Shown here piece by piece: positions 1 to 8,834 of a DNA stretch of 64,000 bases (its first letter is position 1; each line of letters starts with the position of its first letter). A program made the position numbers and the translations under genes. This stretch comes from Phycisphaerales bacterium (GTDB taxonomy: Bacteria; Planctomycetota; Phycisphaerae; Phycisphaerales; SM1A02). The stretch is from assembly GCA_009691915.1 (NCBI GenBank), contig SIAD01000005.1:62001-126000 (forward strand). The letters are read 5' to 3'. The notes below the pieces were generated by a model that saw only the letters and a program-made list of their open reading frames with translations, ran no database searches and had not been told where the DNA came from.

Positions 1-1169
1 AGACTCTAGCGGCCGCAGCACTCTGCTCCGTGCATCTCTCTCGCCTGGCCGAAGACCTCATTTTCTACTCGAGCAGCGAGGCGGGACTGGTTGAACTCTC
101 AGAGAGCGTGACCAGCGGGTCCAGCCTCATGCCGCAGAAGAAGAATCCTGATGCGCTTGAACTGATCCGCGGGAAGACGGGGCGGCAGGTCGCCGGCCTC
201 GTCTCGATCCTCACCGTCCTCAAGGGTCTGCCACTCGCCTACAACAAGGATCTTCAGGAGGATAAGGAGCCGCTCTTCGACTCGATGGAGCATCTCTCGC
301 TCTGCCTCCGGATGGTCCCGGCGGTACTCGACGGACTCGTCATCAACCGCGAACGATCGTTCGCGGCGGCGCAGGGCGGATATTCGAACGCCACCGAACT
401 GGCGGACTATCTCGTCTCCAAGGGGCTCCCCTTCCGTGACGCTCACCACAGCGCGGGGAGGCTTGTGCGTGAAGCAATCAGAGAGCAGAAACCGCTCGAG
501 AGGCTCTCGGTCGAGCAGTTTCAGCGGATCGAGCCCCTCGTTGATGCGGATGTCTATGTGGCGCTCAGAGTCGACAGCGCGCTGGCGAAGCGCAGCGTCG
601 AGGGTGGAACCGCACCCGCGCAGGTCGCCCAGTCGATTGCGACGGCTCGACGCGATCTCTCGCGGCACCTTGATCCGACGGCCGCGAACGCCTTGATCCG
701 CGAAGCGCGCATTGATGACCTCGATGCGATCTGCGCGATCATCGAACACTGGCGGGCACAAGGGGAACATCTCCCCCGCTCGCGCGAGGAAGTTCTTGAA
801 TCGCTGTCGGAGTTTGCCGTCGCGGTGGACGGCGACGAGGTGATCGGCTGCGGATCGCTCTGGATCTACACGCCGCAACTGGCGGAAATCCGCTCGCTGG
901 GCATCGCTCCCGGCAAGCGAGGCTCGGGGCTGGGGACGACACTCACAAAGTATTTCGTCGAGTGGGCCGCCGACCTCGGGATTCCGCGCGTCTTCGTGCT
1001 CACCCGTGCGCCGGAGTTCTTCGCGCGCTGTGGATTCAAGACCGTCAGCGTCAGCATCCTCCCCGAAAAGGTGCTCAAGGACTGCGCGAAATGTCCACGG
1101 AACACCGCGTGCGATGAGGTGGCGATGGTTCTGGACACCGGTGCGCCTCCGTTGGTAACAGTCACATGA
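1..1169 (+). CDS. argH: Argininosuccinate lyase fused to N-acetylglutamate synthase domain (5' partial)
   Basis: The reading frame is open from the window edge (codons from base 3), so the N-terminal part of the lyase lies outside. ArgH cleaves argininosuccinate to arginine and fumarate in the cytoplasm. The fumarase/aspartase-superfamily signature [11 protein letters not shown] is near visible residue 40, on the loop that carries the catalytic Ser. From about base 690 a GNAT domain follows, with an acetyl-CoA loop (RGSGLGTTL) and an ending with [13 protein letters not shown] and CDEVAMVL, features I associate with short ArgA-type N-acetylglutamate synthases. The protein therefore resembles the ArgH(A) fusions known from some marine gammaproteobacteria. 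Its stop overlaps the argJ start as ATGA, so the two are probably translationally coupled. The lyase call is firm; the acetyltransferase substrate is inferred. Confidence 0.9.
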   Translation, partial: TLAAAALCSVHLSRLAEDLIFYSSSEAGLVELSESVTSGSSLMPQKKNPDALELIRGKTGRQVAGLVSILTVLKGLPLAYNKDLQEDKEPLFDSMEHLSLCLRMVPAVLDGLVINRERSFAAAQGGYSNATELADYLVSKGLPFRDAHHSAGRLVREAIREQKPLERLSVEQFQRIEPLVDADVYVALRVDSALAKRSVEGGTAPAQVAQSIATARRDLSRHLDPTAANALIREARIDDLDAICAIIEHWRAQGEHLPRSREEVLESLSEFAVAVDGDEVIGCGSLWIYTPQLAEIRSLGIAPGKRGSGLGTTLTKYFVEWAADLGIPRVFVLTRAPEFFARCGFKTVSVSILPEKVLKDCAKCPRNTACDEVAMVLDTGAPPLVTVT

Positions 1170-2389
1170 CGCTCTCGCTCAGGGAAAGCGACCGTGCGGT
1201 GATGACCGCTCCCCCATGGCCCCAGGGGTTTCGCGGCGCCGGGGTCGCCGCAGGAATCAAGAAGGCAGGCGTCGCCGACCTTGCCCTGCTGGTCGCGGAC
1301 TCTCCGGCAACCGCCGCGGCGGTCTTCACGAAGAACTTGATCGCGGCGGCTCCCATCGCTGTGTCCAAGGCCAATCTCGTCGCATCGCACGGACTCGTGC
1401 GGGCACTGATGGTGAACTCCGGATGCGCCAACGCAGCGACCGGACCCGACGGCCTTCACCGCGCACACGCGTCGAGTGTCGCGCTCGCACGATCCCTGGG
1501 CGTTGCGCCGCACGAAGTGCTCATCAACTCAACGGGCGTGATCGGGGTAGCGCTCCCACTTGCGCGGATCGAGGCAGCGATTCCTCTGCTCGTGACCTCG
1601 GCGACCGCAGGTTCCTGTGAGAGCTTCGCGCGCGCCATCATGACCACCGACACCCGTCCAAAGTGGTCATCCCGCACCATTCTCTGGAACGATGCCCACG
1701 GCACTCAAAGGTGCCGGATCACTGGTGTTGCCAAGGGAGCTGGCATGATCCATCCCAATATGGCCACAATGATCTGTGTCATCGCCACCGATGCAGTGGT
1801 GGCCCCAGACGAACTCGACAGCACCTTGCGCGAAGTGGTAGAGGGATCGTTTCATCGGATCTCCGTCGATGGCGACACCAGCACGAACGACAGCGTGTTT
1901 GCGCTGGCTTCCGGGGTCGCCGGTGCGCCGCCGCGCCCCGAGTTCCATGGGGCGATGGCGGAAGTTGCAGCCGAGCTCGCGCAGATGGTCGTCCGCGACG
2001 GCGAAGGATTCGAGCGAGGCCTTGAGGTTCGCGTCACCGGCGCGCGAACAACCGCCGACGCGCTCGAAGTCGCCCGTACTGTCGCGTCGAGCCTTCTCGT
2101 GCGCACGGCCGTGACCGGTGGCGACCCGAATTGGGGTCGCATCTTGGCGGCGGCAGGACGGGCGGGAGTCGCATTCGACCCGAACTCGATCCGCGTTGGT
2201 GCCGGAGGGATCACCCTCTTCGAGCATGGAGCCCCCGCCAGGGTCGACCTCGGTGCGGTCCGCGCGGCATTCAGCGCCGACTCCGTGCTCCTCACCATCG
2301 ACCTCGGGATGGGATCGTGCTGCGACCGATTCTGGAGCTGCGGGCTGACGACCCGGTATGTAGCACTCAACTCGGAATACACCTCTTGA
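1166..2389 (+). CDS. argJ: Glutamate N-acetyltransferase ArgJ
   Basis: Encodes 407 aa, normal for ArgJ, which transfers acetyl from N-acetylornithine to glutamate in the cyclic arginine pathway; some members also use acetyl-CoA. The self-cleavage site [13 protein letters not shown] is present, with Thr201 as the predicted nucleophile and new N-terminus of the beta chain. The conserved [12 protein letters not shown] loop and a C-terminus ending NSEYTS, close to the family NAEYTT, are also seen. The first ATG overlaps the argH stop; a second ATG 12 codons later (1202) is an alternative start. The 3' end overlaps the convergent small gene by 23 bp. If the upstream GNAT domain is an active NAG synthase, this ArgJ may be the monofunctional type. 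Confidence 0.95.
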   Translation: MTLSLRESDRAVMTAPPWPQGFRGAGVAAGIKKAGVADLALLVADSPATAAAVFTKNLIAAAPIAVSKANLVASHGLVRALMVNSGCANAATGPDGLHRAHASSVALARSLGVAPHEVLINSTGVIGVALPLARIEAAIPLLVTSATAGSCESFARAIMTTDTRPKWSSRTILWNDAHGTQRCRITGVAKGAGMIHPNMATMICVIATDAVVAPDELDSTLREVVEGSFHRISVDGDTSTNDSVFALASGVAGAPPRPEFHGAMAEVAAELAQMVVRDGEGFERGLEVRVTGARTTADALEVARTVASSLLVRTAVTGGDPNWGRILAAAGRAGVAFDPNSIRVGAGGITLFEHGAPARVDLGAVRAAFSADSVLLTIDLGMGSCCDRFWSCGLTTRYVALNSEYTS

Positions 2390-2837
2390 GAGGCGATGCC
2401 CCGAGCCGCGCGCGTGCCGATGCGAAGATCCTGCTCCAACCCTCGGGAAGCAGCGGCCCGACCATGTCCAACATGCGTGCTATCTGACTCGTGTCCATCC
2501 GAGTCAGCAATTCGCCATGATCATGAAGGGCGCCCCCGATTGCTGCGGTGTATCGAAGAAACGCCCCAATGGCCGCGGCATCGCCTCGCTCCAGTTCTGC
2601 GCGCTGGAATCCGCGCTTTCCCTCTGACTTCAGGCTCGACCACTCGGACAGAGGGCGCGGCGCGTCGAGGGCAGGTCCTAGGACTGACTCACTCCATGAT
2701 CGACCGTCAGGCGCGGCGCATCGCGCGGCCAGGAGTTCCGCCGGCTGGACATCGTCACAGAGCATGGCAACCCACAGTTGCAGCACCTCGTCCGGCGAGA
2801 GCGGTGTGGCGTAGGCGCGCTCAGGTTCCGTGCCCAT
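2367..2837 (-). CDS. Hypothetical protein downstream of sigma factor
   Basis: Encodes 156 aa that I do not recognise. It is soluble and probably mostly helical, without signal peptide or membrane segment. It overlaps the 3' end of the sigma-factor gene by 17 bp in another frame, so it is likely co-transcribed and translationally coupled. A regulatory partner such as an anti-sigma-like protein is possible on position alone; nothing in the sequence proves this. Its own 3' end runs 23 bp into argJ on the opposite strand. Confidence 0.6.
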   Translation of the reverse strand: MGTEPERAYATPLSPDEVLQLWVAMLCDDVQPAELLAARCAAPDGRSWSESVLGPALDAPRPLSEWSSLKSEGKRGFQRAELERGDAAAIGAFLRYTAAIGGALHDHGELLTRMDTSQIARMLDMVGPLLPEGWSRIFASARARLGASPLKRCIPS

Positions 2838-3447
2838 GGAGGGCCTCCATCATCGAACGGATTTCTTGCGCAAGGTCCGGCGTCGGAGCGCCATCTTTGA
2901 CGAGGACTTCCCGTAGCGCGTAACGCATCTGCTCGGCCACGGCGAATACTCGCTGGCGGACCTGAGCTTCGGTCATCCCGCGCTCCCGAGCCACCATTTC
3001 ACATGGGACGCTGCGCACCTTCTGATTCCAGAAGAGCTCCCAGTCGCACTCGCGGCCGGCGTCGCGTAGCGCCCGCCGTGTGGAGGCCATCGCACTCTCG
3101 AGCGCGCTCGCTGCCCAGGCCCGCTCAAAGACCGCGTCGGCTGCGGCACCAGATTCAGAAGGGGCGTTGGCATCCCGTGAATCGCCTGCCGCGGTATCGA
3201 TCGCTCCGGACTCAATCCTGTCGATCGCGATTCTGGTTCGGAGTTGCTCGCGCACATAGAAGTTCAATCCGTTTCTCAGCCATTGCCTTAGACGCATTCC
3301 GCTGGTTGCCCACGCGTTGAGAAACCCAGGGTCGCTCAGTCGGCTGGCGAAGAACCCGTTGACAACATCGTCGCACTCCGCCTGGATCACCCTTCCGAGC
3401 GAGGTCGCACGGCAGTAGATGGTGAGCGGTTTGTGGTACCCCGACAT
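2821..3447 (-). CDS. RNA polymerase sigma factor, planctomycete ECF-like; likely 5' frameshift
   Basis: From the first in-frame ATG this gives 208 aa. DDVVNGFFASRLSDPGFLNAW resembles region 2 of the sigma-70-like factors common in planctomycetes, where FF-x-x-RL replaces the usual aspartate-rich helix. Residues around MTEAQVRQRVFAVAEQMR look like the region 4 helix-turn-helix. The homologous-looking frame continues upstream of this ATG (FPDTQAIWIAQRLTEG, bases 3528-3481) to a TAG at 3549-3547, with no ATG, GTG or TTG in it. A GTG at 3536-3534 would join that frame exactly if the TTTT run at 3529-3526 had one more T. The true gene therefore probably starts at 3536. Followed by an overlapping small gene. 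Family call moderately sure. Confidence 0.75.
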   Translation of the reverse strand: MSGYHKPLTIYCRATSLGRVIQAECDDVVNGFFASRLSDPGFLNAWATSGMRLRQWLRNGLNFYVREQLRTRIAIDRIESGAIDTAAGDSRDANAPSESGAAADAVFERAWAASALESAMASTRRALRDAGRECDWELFWNQKVRSVPCEMVARERGMTEAQVRQRVFAVAEQMRYALREVLVKDGAPTPDLAQEIRSMMEALHGHGT

Positions 3448-3545
3448 CAGATACGCGTGAACCTGGGCGACCCCTAGGGCACCCTCCGTCAGCCGCTGCG
3501 CAATCCAAATGGCCTGAGTGTCGGGAAAACTTGCACTTCGTGGCG

Positions 3546-3553
3546 TCTATATA
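3546..3553 (-). promoter_or_regulatory. Putative -10 element of the sigma-factor gene
   Basis: On the minus strand the sequence reads TATATAGA. The hexamer TATATA ends 11 nt, and TATAGA 9 nt, before the GTG at 3536 that would be the start if the frameshift is real. No -35 box is clear. Confidence 0.4.
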
Positions 3554-3565
3554 GAAGTGTTGCAA

Positions 3566-3837
3566 GGATACTGCCCTCCCTATCGGCGGTCAGAAAATCT
3601 GTGGATTCCGGTCAACATTGAGGCCGCTCGTGTCTTTCTCTTATGGCCGAGCCCGGCCGGGGTTGGCTGGCGGACTTGATCCAATAGGATCAGCATCCGC
3701 GCTTGCGCACGACGGTGGGGACCGTTAGGCGCTTCACGGGGTTTGGTGTTCAGACAGGGTCCTTTCGGAGGCATTGCTGGGGGGGCCCCTTTCCCCTTGG
3801 CCGATGGCGATTTTGGGATCCCTACACTGCGCCACCA
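3566..3837. other. Intergenic region between divergent sigma gene and pheS
   Basis: About 270 bp with no convincing gene. Only the two putative -10 elements at its edges are seen. No T-box, tRNA or clear terminator was recognised. Several G and C runs (for example near 3780) give weak hairpin potential. Confidence 0.5.
3823..3828 (+). promoter_or_regulatory. Putative -10 element (TACACT) of pheS
   Basis: TACACT ends 9 nt before the GTG chosen as the pheS start, with no Shine-Dalgarno between. This places transcription start at or very near the start codon. Confidence 0.5.
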
Positions 3838-4830
3838 GTGATCAATGCCATCAATGAGTTGCGGGCTGCCGCAATCAAGTCGCTGGACGCCGCGGTTGAC
3901 CCGAGCACGCTCGAACAGTGGCGGATCGAATTCCTGGGTTCGAATGGGAAGCTGAAAGAGGCAATGGCACGGCTCAAGAGTGCTCCGCGCGAACAGAAGC
4001 CGGAGCTCGGACGGCTCGCCAACGAACTCAAGGTCGCGCTCGAGACCGAGTTCGCCGCCGCGAAGTCGCGGATGTCCGCAGACCCGCCAGCGGCCAGTGT
4101 CGATGTCACGCTTCCCGGAGTTGACCTCGGTTCGGGATCGAGGCACATCCTCACACGAACGATCGATGAAATCATCGAAGCTTTCGCACGGATGGGATTC
4201 TCGGTCGCCGACGGTCCCGAAGTGGAAGACGAGTGGCACAACTTCACTGCACTCAATATTCCTGAGGGCCATACGGCCCGCGAAGCAACTGACAACTTCT
4301 ACATGGGCGAGCACGCTGGCATCAAGCGGCTCCTGCGCACACAGACCTCGACGGTTCAGATCCGCGCGTTGGAGGCCCAGAAGCCACCGCTCAAGATTGT
4401 TGCGGTCGGGCGTGTCTACCGCCCCGACACCCACGATGCGACGCACTTCTCCATGTTCCACCAGATCGAAGGGCTCTGCATCGACCGCGCGCTGTCGATG
4501 GTCGATCTGAAGACCGCGCTCATCCAGTTCGCCGGTGCCTACTTCGGCAAAGACGCGGAAGTCCGCATGCGCCCGAGTTTCTTCCCCTTCACGGAGCCAT
4601 CTGCAGAAGTCGACATGAAGATGGAGGTCCGCGGCCAGCTTCAATGGGTTGAACTCGGCGGCTGTGGGATGGTCGATCCACATGTGCTGCAGGCGGTCGG
4701 TCTCGACCCCGAAGAGTGGAGTGGCTACGCGTTCGGATTGGGGATCGAGCGGATTGCGATGCGCCGCTACGGGATCGCCGACATCCGCTGGCTCTATGAG
4801 AACGATGCGCGCTTCCTGCGGCAGTTCTGA
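3838..4830 (+). CDS. pheS: Phenylalanine--tRNA ligase alpha subunit
   Basis: 330 aa from GTG at 3838, matching the usual PheS length. The frame is open further upstream to 3703, but that extension (FRRHCWGGPFPLGRW) is not PheS-like and would lie upstream of the -10 element. PheS forms the catalytic part of the alpha2beta2 enzyme that charges tRNA-Phe. An N-terminal helical arm (about 1-85) precedes the class II catalytic core with IPEGHTAREATDNFYM, motif 2 (FSMFHQIEGLCID) and motif 3 (FGLGIERIAMRRYGI). pheT is not adjacent: the next gene is the convergent rplQ, so the beta subunit must be encoded elsewhere. Confidence 0.96.
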   Translation: MINAINELRAAAIKSLDAAVDPSTLEQWRIEFLGSNGKLKEAMARLKSAPREQKPELGRLANELKVALETEFAAAKSRMSADPPAASVDVTLPGVDLGSGSRHILTRTIDEIIEAFARMGFSVADGPEVEDEWHNFTALNIPEGHTAREATDNFYMGEHAGIKRLLRTQTSTVQIRALEAQKPPLKIVAVGRVYRPDTHDATHFSMFHQIEGLCIDRALSMVDLKTALIQFAGAYFGKDAEVRMRPSFFPFTEPSAEVDMKMEVRGQLQWVELGGCGMVDPHVLQAVGLDPEEWSGYAFGLGIERIAMRRYGIADIRWLYENDARFLRQF

Positions 4831-4879
4831 ACGCTGACCAACCTCCTCCGCGCCGACTCCCGCGACGGGCCCCATGAAA

Positions 4880-4912
4880 AGCGCGCGCCCCGTGGCGCGC
4901 GCTGCATTCTTT
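4880..4912. terminator. Bidirectional terminator between pheS and the ribosomal operon
   Basis: A perfect 10-bp stem (AGCGCGCGCC / GGCGCGCGCT, 4880-4889 and 4894-4903) with a 4-nt loop. It is followed by GCATTCTTT on the plus strand and by TTTT on the minus strand. It can therefore serve both pheS and rplQ. Confidence 0.8.
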
Positions 4913-4928
4913 GAATGTGAAAGGCGAA

Positions 4929-5537
4929 CTACTCGGCCGGCGTAGTCACGGCGTCACCTGCGGCCGCCGACTTGCGCAGCTTCGCGGCGAACGCCGTACG
5001 GCGATCCGCGCCCTTGCGCCGTCCGGACGATCCGCCCGACACCTGTGATCCCCCTTCGCGCCCGACTAGTTGGAGGACGACGAGGTCCGCCGCGTCGCCG
5101 AGACGGCGTCGGTCGAGCTTGATGATTCGCGTGTAACCGCCAGGCCGATCCACAAAGAGCGGAGCGACGCGGGTGATCAGGTGATGCACGAGCCGCGGCG
5201 CTTTGCGCAACTCGCCGTAGCGGTTGAACTCGACCTCGCTGGCCGCGGGAAGCGCCCAGAAGTCGCTCGACTTGTGCTCTTCCTTCACCTTCGGGTCGGC
5301 GACCCAGGCGAAAACCGCACGATCGGTGAGGCGACTGGTGATCAGCCGACGCGAAGCGAGCGTGCGATGGCGCGCAATGGTGATGAGCCGCTCGACATAT
5401 GGCTGAACCGCCTTCGCCTTGGGAAGCGTGGTGACGATTTCGCCGTGTTCGAAGAGCCCAGCGGCCAGATTCCGCAGCATGGCGCGGCGGTGGTCGCTCT
5501 GAAGGCACAGTTGTTTTCCTGCAACTCGATGTCGCAT
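4929..5537 (-). CDS. rplQ: 50S ribosomal protein L17 with C-terminal extension
   Basis: 202 aa against roughly 120-130 in most bacteria. The N-terminus is typical L17 (MRHRVAGKQL, HRRAMLRNLAAGLFEHGEI, TTLPKAKAVQPYVERLITIAR). L17 binds 23S rRNA near the exit tunnel. The last 40 or so residues form a Gly/Ser/Arg/Lys-rich tail beyond the globular domain. Last gene of the ribosomal superoperon, 12 bp after rpoA and followed by a strong hairpin terminator. Confidence 0.96.
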   Translation of the reverse strand: MRHRVAGKQLCLQSDHRRAMLRNLAAGLFEHGEIVTTLPKAKAVQPYVERLITIARHRTLASRRLITSRLTDRAVFAWVADPKVKEEHKSSDFWALPAASEVEFNRYGELRKAPRLVHHLITRVAPLFVDRPGGYTRIIKLDRRRLGDAADLVVLQLVGREGGSQVSGGSSGRRKGADRRTAFAAKLRKSAAAGDAVTTPAE

Positions 5538-5549
5538 GGTTGATACTCC

Positions 5550-6530
5550 TTAGCTTGGCTGCATGCCGAGGCCGAGACCGATCTCGGACAGGCGTTGGGT
5601 GATCTCGGAGAGTGATGTCTTGCCGAACGAGCGGATTCCGAGCAGTTCGGGCTCGGTCTTCAGGATGAGCTCGCCCACGGTGGCAATGCCTGCGCTTTGC
5701 AGGCAATTGGTAGCGCGGACGCCCAGGTTCAATTCCTGAATCGTCATCAACAACTTGGTGGCAAGGTCCGTCTCAGGCTCGGCCTGCTGTGTAAGGCCCT
5801 CCTCAACCAGGTCCTGGCCCGCCGCATCGAACTGCACGAACGGGTTGACATGCTTGCGCAGGATCTTGCCGGCCTCGACGAGCGCCATCTCAGGGCTGAT
5901 GGTTCCGTTGGTCCAGACATCCAGCACCAGTTTGTCGTAGTTGGTGCGCTGCCCGACGCGGGTGTCCTCCACACGGTAGCGAACGCGCTGCACCGGTGTG
6001 AAGATCGCGTCGATCGGAATCTCGCCAACGACCTGCTCCTCCTCGATGTTGTACTGCTCGCTGGCCGGCTGGTAGCCGCGCCCGCGCTTGACGGTCAGCA
6101 CCGCCTCGAACTTGATCTTGTCGTTCACTCGGCAGATCAGGTGATCGGGATTGAGGATCCGCACGGAGGCATCGGACTGGATCGACGCACCGGTCACATC
6201 GCATGGTCCATCCACGCAGATGCGCACCCGCTTCGGCTCATCGCCGTCGGTCTCGACAACCAGTCCCTTGATGTTGAGCACGATGTCGCACACATCTTGG
6301 ACGACACCGGGGATCGAAGTGAACTCGTGGGTCACTCCCTCGATCTGAATCTTGGTGAACGCCGCACCCTCGATGCTCGAGAGCAGGATGCGACGAAGGC
6401 TGTTGCCGATGGTGGTGCCGTAGCCTCGTTCGAACGGCTCCGCCGAGAATCGGCCGAAGGTCGAGGTCAGGCTGCTCTTGTCGACGGTTACCCGTCCTGG
6501 AAGTTCCAGTCCGCGCCAGCGAATGTGCAT
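5550..6530 (-). CDS. rpoA: DNA-directed RNA polymerase subunit alpha
   Basis: 326 aa from ATG 6530, which has AGGAG 8 nt upstream; a TTG two codons earlier is less likely. The amino-terminal domain holds the dimerisation motif FERGYGTTIGNSLRRILLSS that nucleates RNA polymerase assembly. The C-terminal domain (about 255-320) contains LGVRATNCLQSAGIATVGEL and the helix-hairpin-helix ending EIGLGLGM, used for contacts with DNA and activators. It lies between rpsK and rplQ; the rpsD gene usually found just upstream is absent. Confidence 0.97.
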   Translation of the reverse strand: MHIRWRGLELPGRVTVDKSSLTSTFGRFSAEPFERGYGTTIGNSLRRILLSSIEGAAFTKIQIEGVTHEFTSIPGVVQDVCDIVLNIKGLVVETDGDEPKRVRICVDGPCDVTGASIQSDASVRILNPDHLICRVNDKIKFEAVLTVKRGRGYQPASEQYNIEEEQVVGEIPIDAIFTPVQRVRYRVEDTRVGQRTNYDKLVLDVWTNGTISPEMALVEAGKILRKHVNPFVQFDAAGQDLVEEGLTQQAEPETDLATKLLMTIQELNLGVRATNCLQSAGIATVGELILKTEPELLGIRSFGKTSLSEITQRLSEIGLGLGMQPS

Positions 6531-6536
6531 GATCAA

Positions 6537-6663
6537 ATCTCCTGTTGCGGCAGTTGTTCAAACCGAACCAAACGGGCCCGCCATGATCGGAAGCCGAGGA
6601 ATCCTGCCGCGGATCCCCGGCCCCTGCTGAAGGAGGGCCGAGACGACGATGACTGCGAGGCCG
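6537..6663. other. 127-bp spacer where rpsD is usually found
   Basis: Between rpsK and rpoA there is room for neither S4 nor another recognisable gene. An AGGAG Shine-Dalgarno for rpoA lies at its rpoA end. The spacer is unusually long for this operon, where most gaps are 10-30 bp. Confidence 0.6.
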
Positions 6664-7038
6664 TCAGACGCGCCGCTTCTTCGGCGCGCGGCACCCGTTG
6701 AACGGGAGCGGCGTCTGATCCTCGATTGAAAGAACTCTCAGTCCATTGGCCTGAAGTGCGGTGACGGCCGACTCGCGGCCTGGTCCAGCGCCACGCACTC
6801 TGACTTCGATCTCGCGCATTCCCACACGGCGCGCCTTGCCGGCCACGCGCTCGCTGGCACGACTGGCGGCGAACGGGGTGCTCTTTCGAGCCCCCTTGAA
6901 TCCAACGCTTCCCGCAGAGTCCCACGCAATGGTCTCTCCGTTGGTGTCGGTGATCGTCACGATCGTGTTGTTGAATGACGCATTGACATGGGCAATGCCC
7001 TTGATGATGTTCTTGCGGATCTTTGGCTTCTTCGACAT
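6664..7038 (-). CDS. rpsK: 30S ribosomal protein S11
   Basis: 124 aa, typical for S11, a component of the small-subunit platform near the E site. It shows [19 protein letters not shown] and the conserved end [18 protein letters not shown]. An AGGAAG Shine-Dalgarno precedes the ATG. Follows rpsM by 28 bp. Confidence 0.97.
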   Translation of the reverse strand: MSKKPKIRKNIIKGIAHVNASFNNTIVTITDTNGETIAWDSAGSVGFKGARKSTPFAASRASERVAGKARRVGMREIEVRVRGAGPGRESAVTALQANGLRVLSIEDQTPLPFNGCRAPKKRRV

Positions 7039-7066
7039 AGTGGTGCTTCCTCGTAGTTCGGGCGGT

Positions 7067-7444
7067 TCAGCCGTTCACGCCCTTCTTACCGGCGACGGTC
7101 TTCTTCTTGCCCTTGCGCGTACGCGCATTGGTCTTGGTGCGCTGCCCCCGACACGGGAGGCTGCGGCGATGCCGCTCGCCGCGATAGGAGTGGGTGTCCT
7201 TGAGCCGCTGGATATCCTGCGCCACCTGACGACGAAGGGCGCCCTCCACGATGTAGTGCTCGTCGAGCTCCTTGGAGATCGCCGCCAGCTCCTGATCGCC
7301 AAGCGTGTGGGTGCGGCGGTCGGGATCGATCCCGGTCTTCGCAAGGATTTTCGCGGCGACCTTCGGGCCGACGCCATGGATGTACTGGAGGGAGAAGAGG
7401 ACCTTCTTCTTATCGGGGATGTCGATTCCGGCAATGCGTGGCAT
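7067..7444 (-). CDS. rpsM: 30S ribosomal protein S13
   Basis: 125 aa from ATG 7444 ([20 protein letters not shown]); the open frame upstream overlaps rpmJ in another frame and is not coding. S13 sits in the head of the 30S subunit and contacts P-site tRNA and L5. [27 protein letters not shown] is the family C-terminal signature region. GGAG lies upstream of the start. Confidence 0.97.
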   Translation of the reverse strand: MPRIAGIDIPDKKKVLFSLQYIHGVGPKVAAKILAKTGIDPDRRTHTLGDQELAAISKELDEHYIVEGALRRQVAQDIQRLKDTHSYRGERHRRSLPCRGQRTKTNARTRKGKKKTVAGKKGVNG

Positions 7445-7467
7445 GGTGTGGCTCCGTGGGTGTCGCG

Positions 7468-7584
7468 TCAGCCCTGGCGCTGCTTCAGGCGTGGGTTCTT
7501 CTTGTTGATGACAAAGCGCTTGCCCTTGCGGACGACGATCTGGCAATCCATGGTGCGGCGCTTGATGCTGCTTCGGACTTTCAT
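7468..7584 (-). CDS. rpmJ: 50S ribosomal protein L36, zinc-less form
   Basis: 38 aa, shorter than a normal ORF cutoff: begins [10 protein letters not shown] and ends NPRLKQRQG, as in L36. L36 is a small 23S rRNA-binding protein of the large subunit. Classical L36 binds zinc through three Cys and one His; here only one Cys (MDCQ) remains, so this is a C-minus version. Located between infA and rpsM, the standard bacterial position. Confidence 0.93.
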   Translation of the reverse strand: MKVRSSIKRRTMDCQIVVRKGKRFVINKKNPRLKQRQG

Positions 7585-7610
7585 GTGAGACTCCGTGGTT
7601 CTTTCGTTTG

Positions 7611-7826
7611 CTACTGCCTGAAGGTAATGCGACCCTTGGTCATGTCGTAAGGGCTCATCTCGATGGTGACCTTGTCACCGGGGAGGATTCGGATGAAGAA
7701 CTTCCTCATCTTGCCGCTCACATAGGCGAGGATCTCCTGGCCGTTCTGAAGCTTGACCCGAAACATCGCGTCGGGGAGTGCCTCGGTGACCTCGGCTTCA
7801 AGTGTGATCTTTTCTTCCTTTGCCAT
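7611..7826 (-). CDS. infA: Translation initiation factor IF-1
   Basis: 71 aa from ATG 7826 ([13 protein letters not shown]), preceded by a GAAGGA Shine-Dalgarno. The S1/OB fold core is visible ([37 protein letters not shown]). IF-1 occupies the A site during initiation. It lies between map and rpmJ, the arrangement of secY-map-infA-rpmJ in many bacteria. Confidence 0.97.
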   Translation of the reverse strand: MAKEEKITLEAEVTEALPDAMFRVKLQNGQEILAYVSGKMRKFFIRILPGDKVTIEMSPYDMTKGRITFRQ

Positions 7827-7837
7827 TGATTCCTTCG

Positions 7838-8800
7838 TCAGACTCGTCTCGTCGTGGTCGCGCGCGGCGACGGGGGAACCTCGTCGAGCCGTTCGCATCC
7901 GGACCTCGTCACTACGACCGTGCGCTCGACGGCGCAGCCACTTCGCCCGCTCGATGTCCGCATGGACCAACCGTCCTCGCAGGGGACCAATTCGACTCCG
8001 ACGGCAAAGCCGTCGCTGTCAACCGACCGCACTCCGTCAGCATGTTCGGTCACCACTGGCTCGACGCAGATCACCATGCCAGGAAGGAGCGTGAAGTCAT
8101 CGAGCTCGACGAGGGCACGATCCAGACTGCACGGTGCAATTGGGGCCTCGTGGAGCCGCCGCCCGATCCCGTGGCCGGACAGGCTGGTGACGATCCCGAG
8201 GCTGCGATCCGAGGCAACCTGCTGCATCGCGGCGGCCACGACTGACCATCGAACTCCAGGTGCCATCAAGGTCATTGCCGCGTTGAGCATCTCGTAACAC
8301 CCTTCGACCATGGCATGTGTGCGCGCGTTCCCGCGACCGATCACGGTGCACTCGGCGAGGTCGGCGCACCATCCGCGCAGGCTGATCGCCACATCGATGG
8401 TGACAACATCCCCGTCGGCGAGCGGTTCGTCGCTCGGTACCGCGTGCACAAACCGGTCGTTGACGCCGATGCAGCACGCCGCCGGGAAAGCCGCTCGCCG
8501 AGCCAAGGTGACGCCGTTCAGCGCGCTCTCGGCGCGCTCCGCCGCCACAACGCCGCCCACGATCGCTGCGAGCGATGCCGGGGTCACTCCCGGCTTGGCC
8601 GCGCGGAGGGCCGCGTCGAGCGCGAGTCGCGCTACATACGCCGCCTCGCGGATTGCGCCAATCTCAGAGTCCGTGTGGATCTCTCCACCTCGGGTCCTCG
8701 ACGCCGTCCGCAGGGACTCGGCAAGGCGTACTGAAGTGACAACACCGGAGCGCGGCTGCGCTTGCGTGTCGAGGCCTTGAATGGAGTGCTCAGTCACCAT
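7838..8800 (-). CDS. map: Methionine aminopeptidase, type I
   Basis: 320 aa from ATG 8800; a GTG two codons earlier is an alternative, and the frame is open further upstream only through secY. It removes the initiator methionine from nascent proteins. The metal ligands are all visible: the two Asp in [19 protein letters not shown], the His in [13 protein letters not shown], the Glu in GMVICVEP and the Glu in [10 protein letters not shown]. An N-terminal extension of about 45 residues precedes the pita-bread fold. It lies directly between secY and infA; adk, often found here, is absent. Confidence 0.93.
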   Translation of the reverse strand: MVTEHSIQGLDTQAQPRSGVVTSVRLAESLRTASRTRGGEIHTDSEIGAIREAAYVARLALDAALRAAKPGVTPASLAAIVGGVVAAERAESALNGVTLARRAAFPAACCIGVNDRFVHAVPSDEPLADGDVVTIDVAISLRGWCADLAECTVIGRGNARTHAMVEGCYEMLNAAMTLMAPGVRWSVVAAAMQQVASDRSLGIVTSLSGHGIGRRLHEAPIAPCSLDRALVELDDFTLLPGMVICVEPVVTEHADGVRSVDSDGFAVGVELVPCEDGWSMRTSSGRSGCAVERTVVVTRSGCERLDEVPPSPRATTTRRV

Positions 8801-8834
8801 GATCACATCATCGCCTTGTTCATCTTCGCTTTGT

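Noticed and set aside
3580-4875. Long minus-strand open frame opposite pheS
   Set aside because: Its translation has no recognisable motif and lies exactly opposite a clear PheS; long antisense frames are expected at this GC content.
6537-6663. Possible degraded rpsD between rpsK and rpoA
   Set aside because: No frame gives S4-like residues, and the gap is too short for more than a fragment.
5697-6701. 334-codon plus-strand frame opposite rpoA
   Set aside because: RNA polymerase alpha on the minus strand is certain; the plus frame shows no family pattern.
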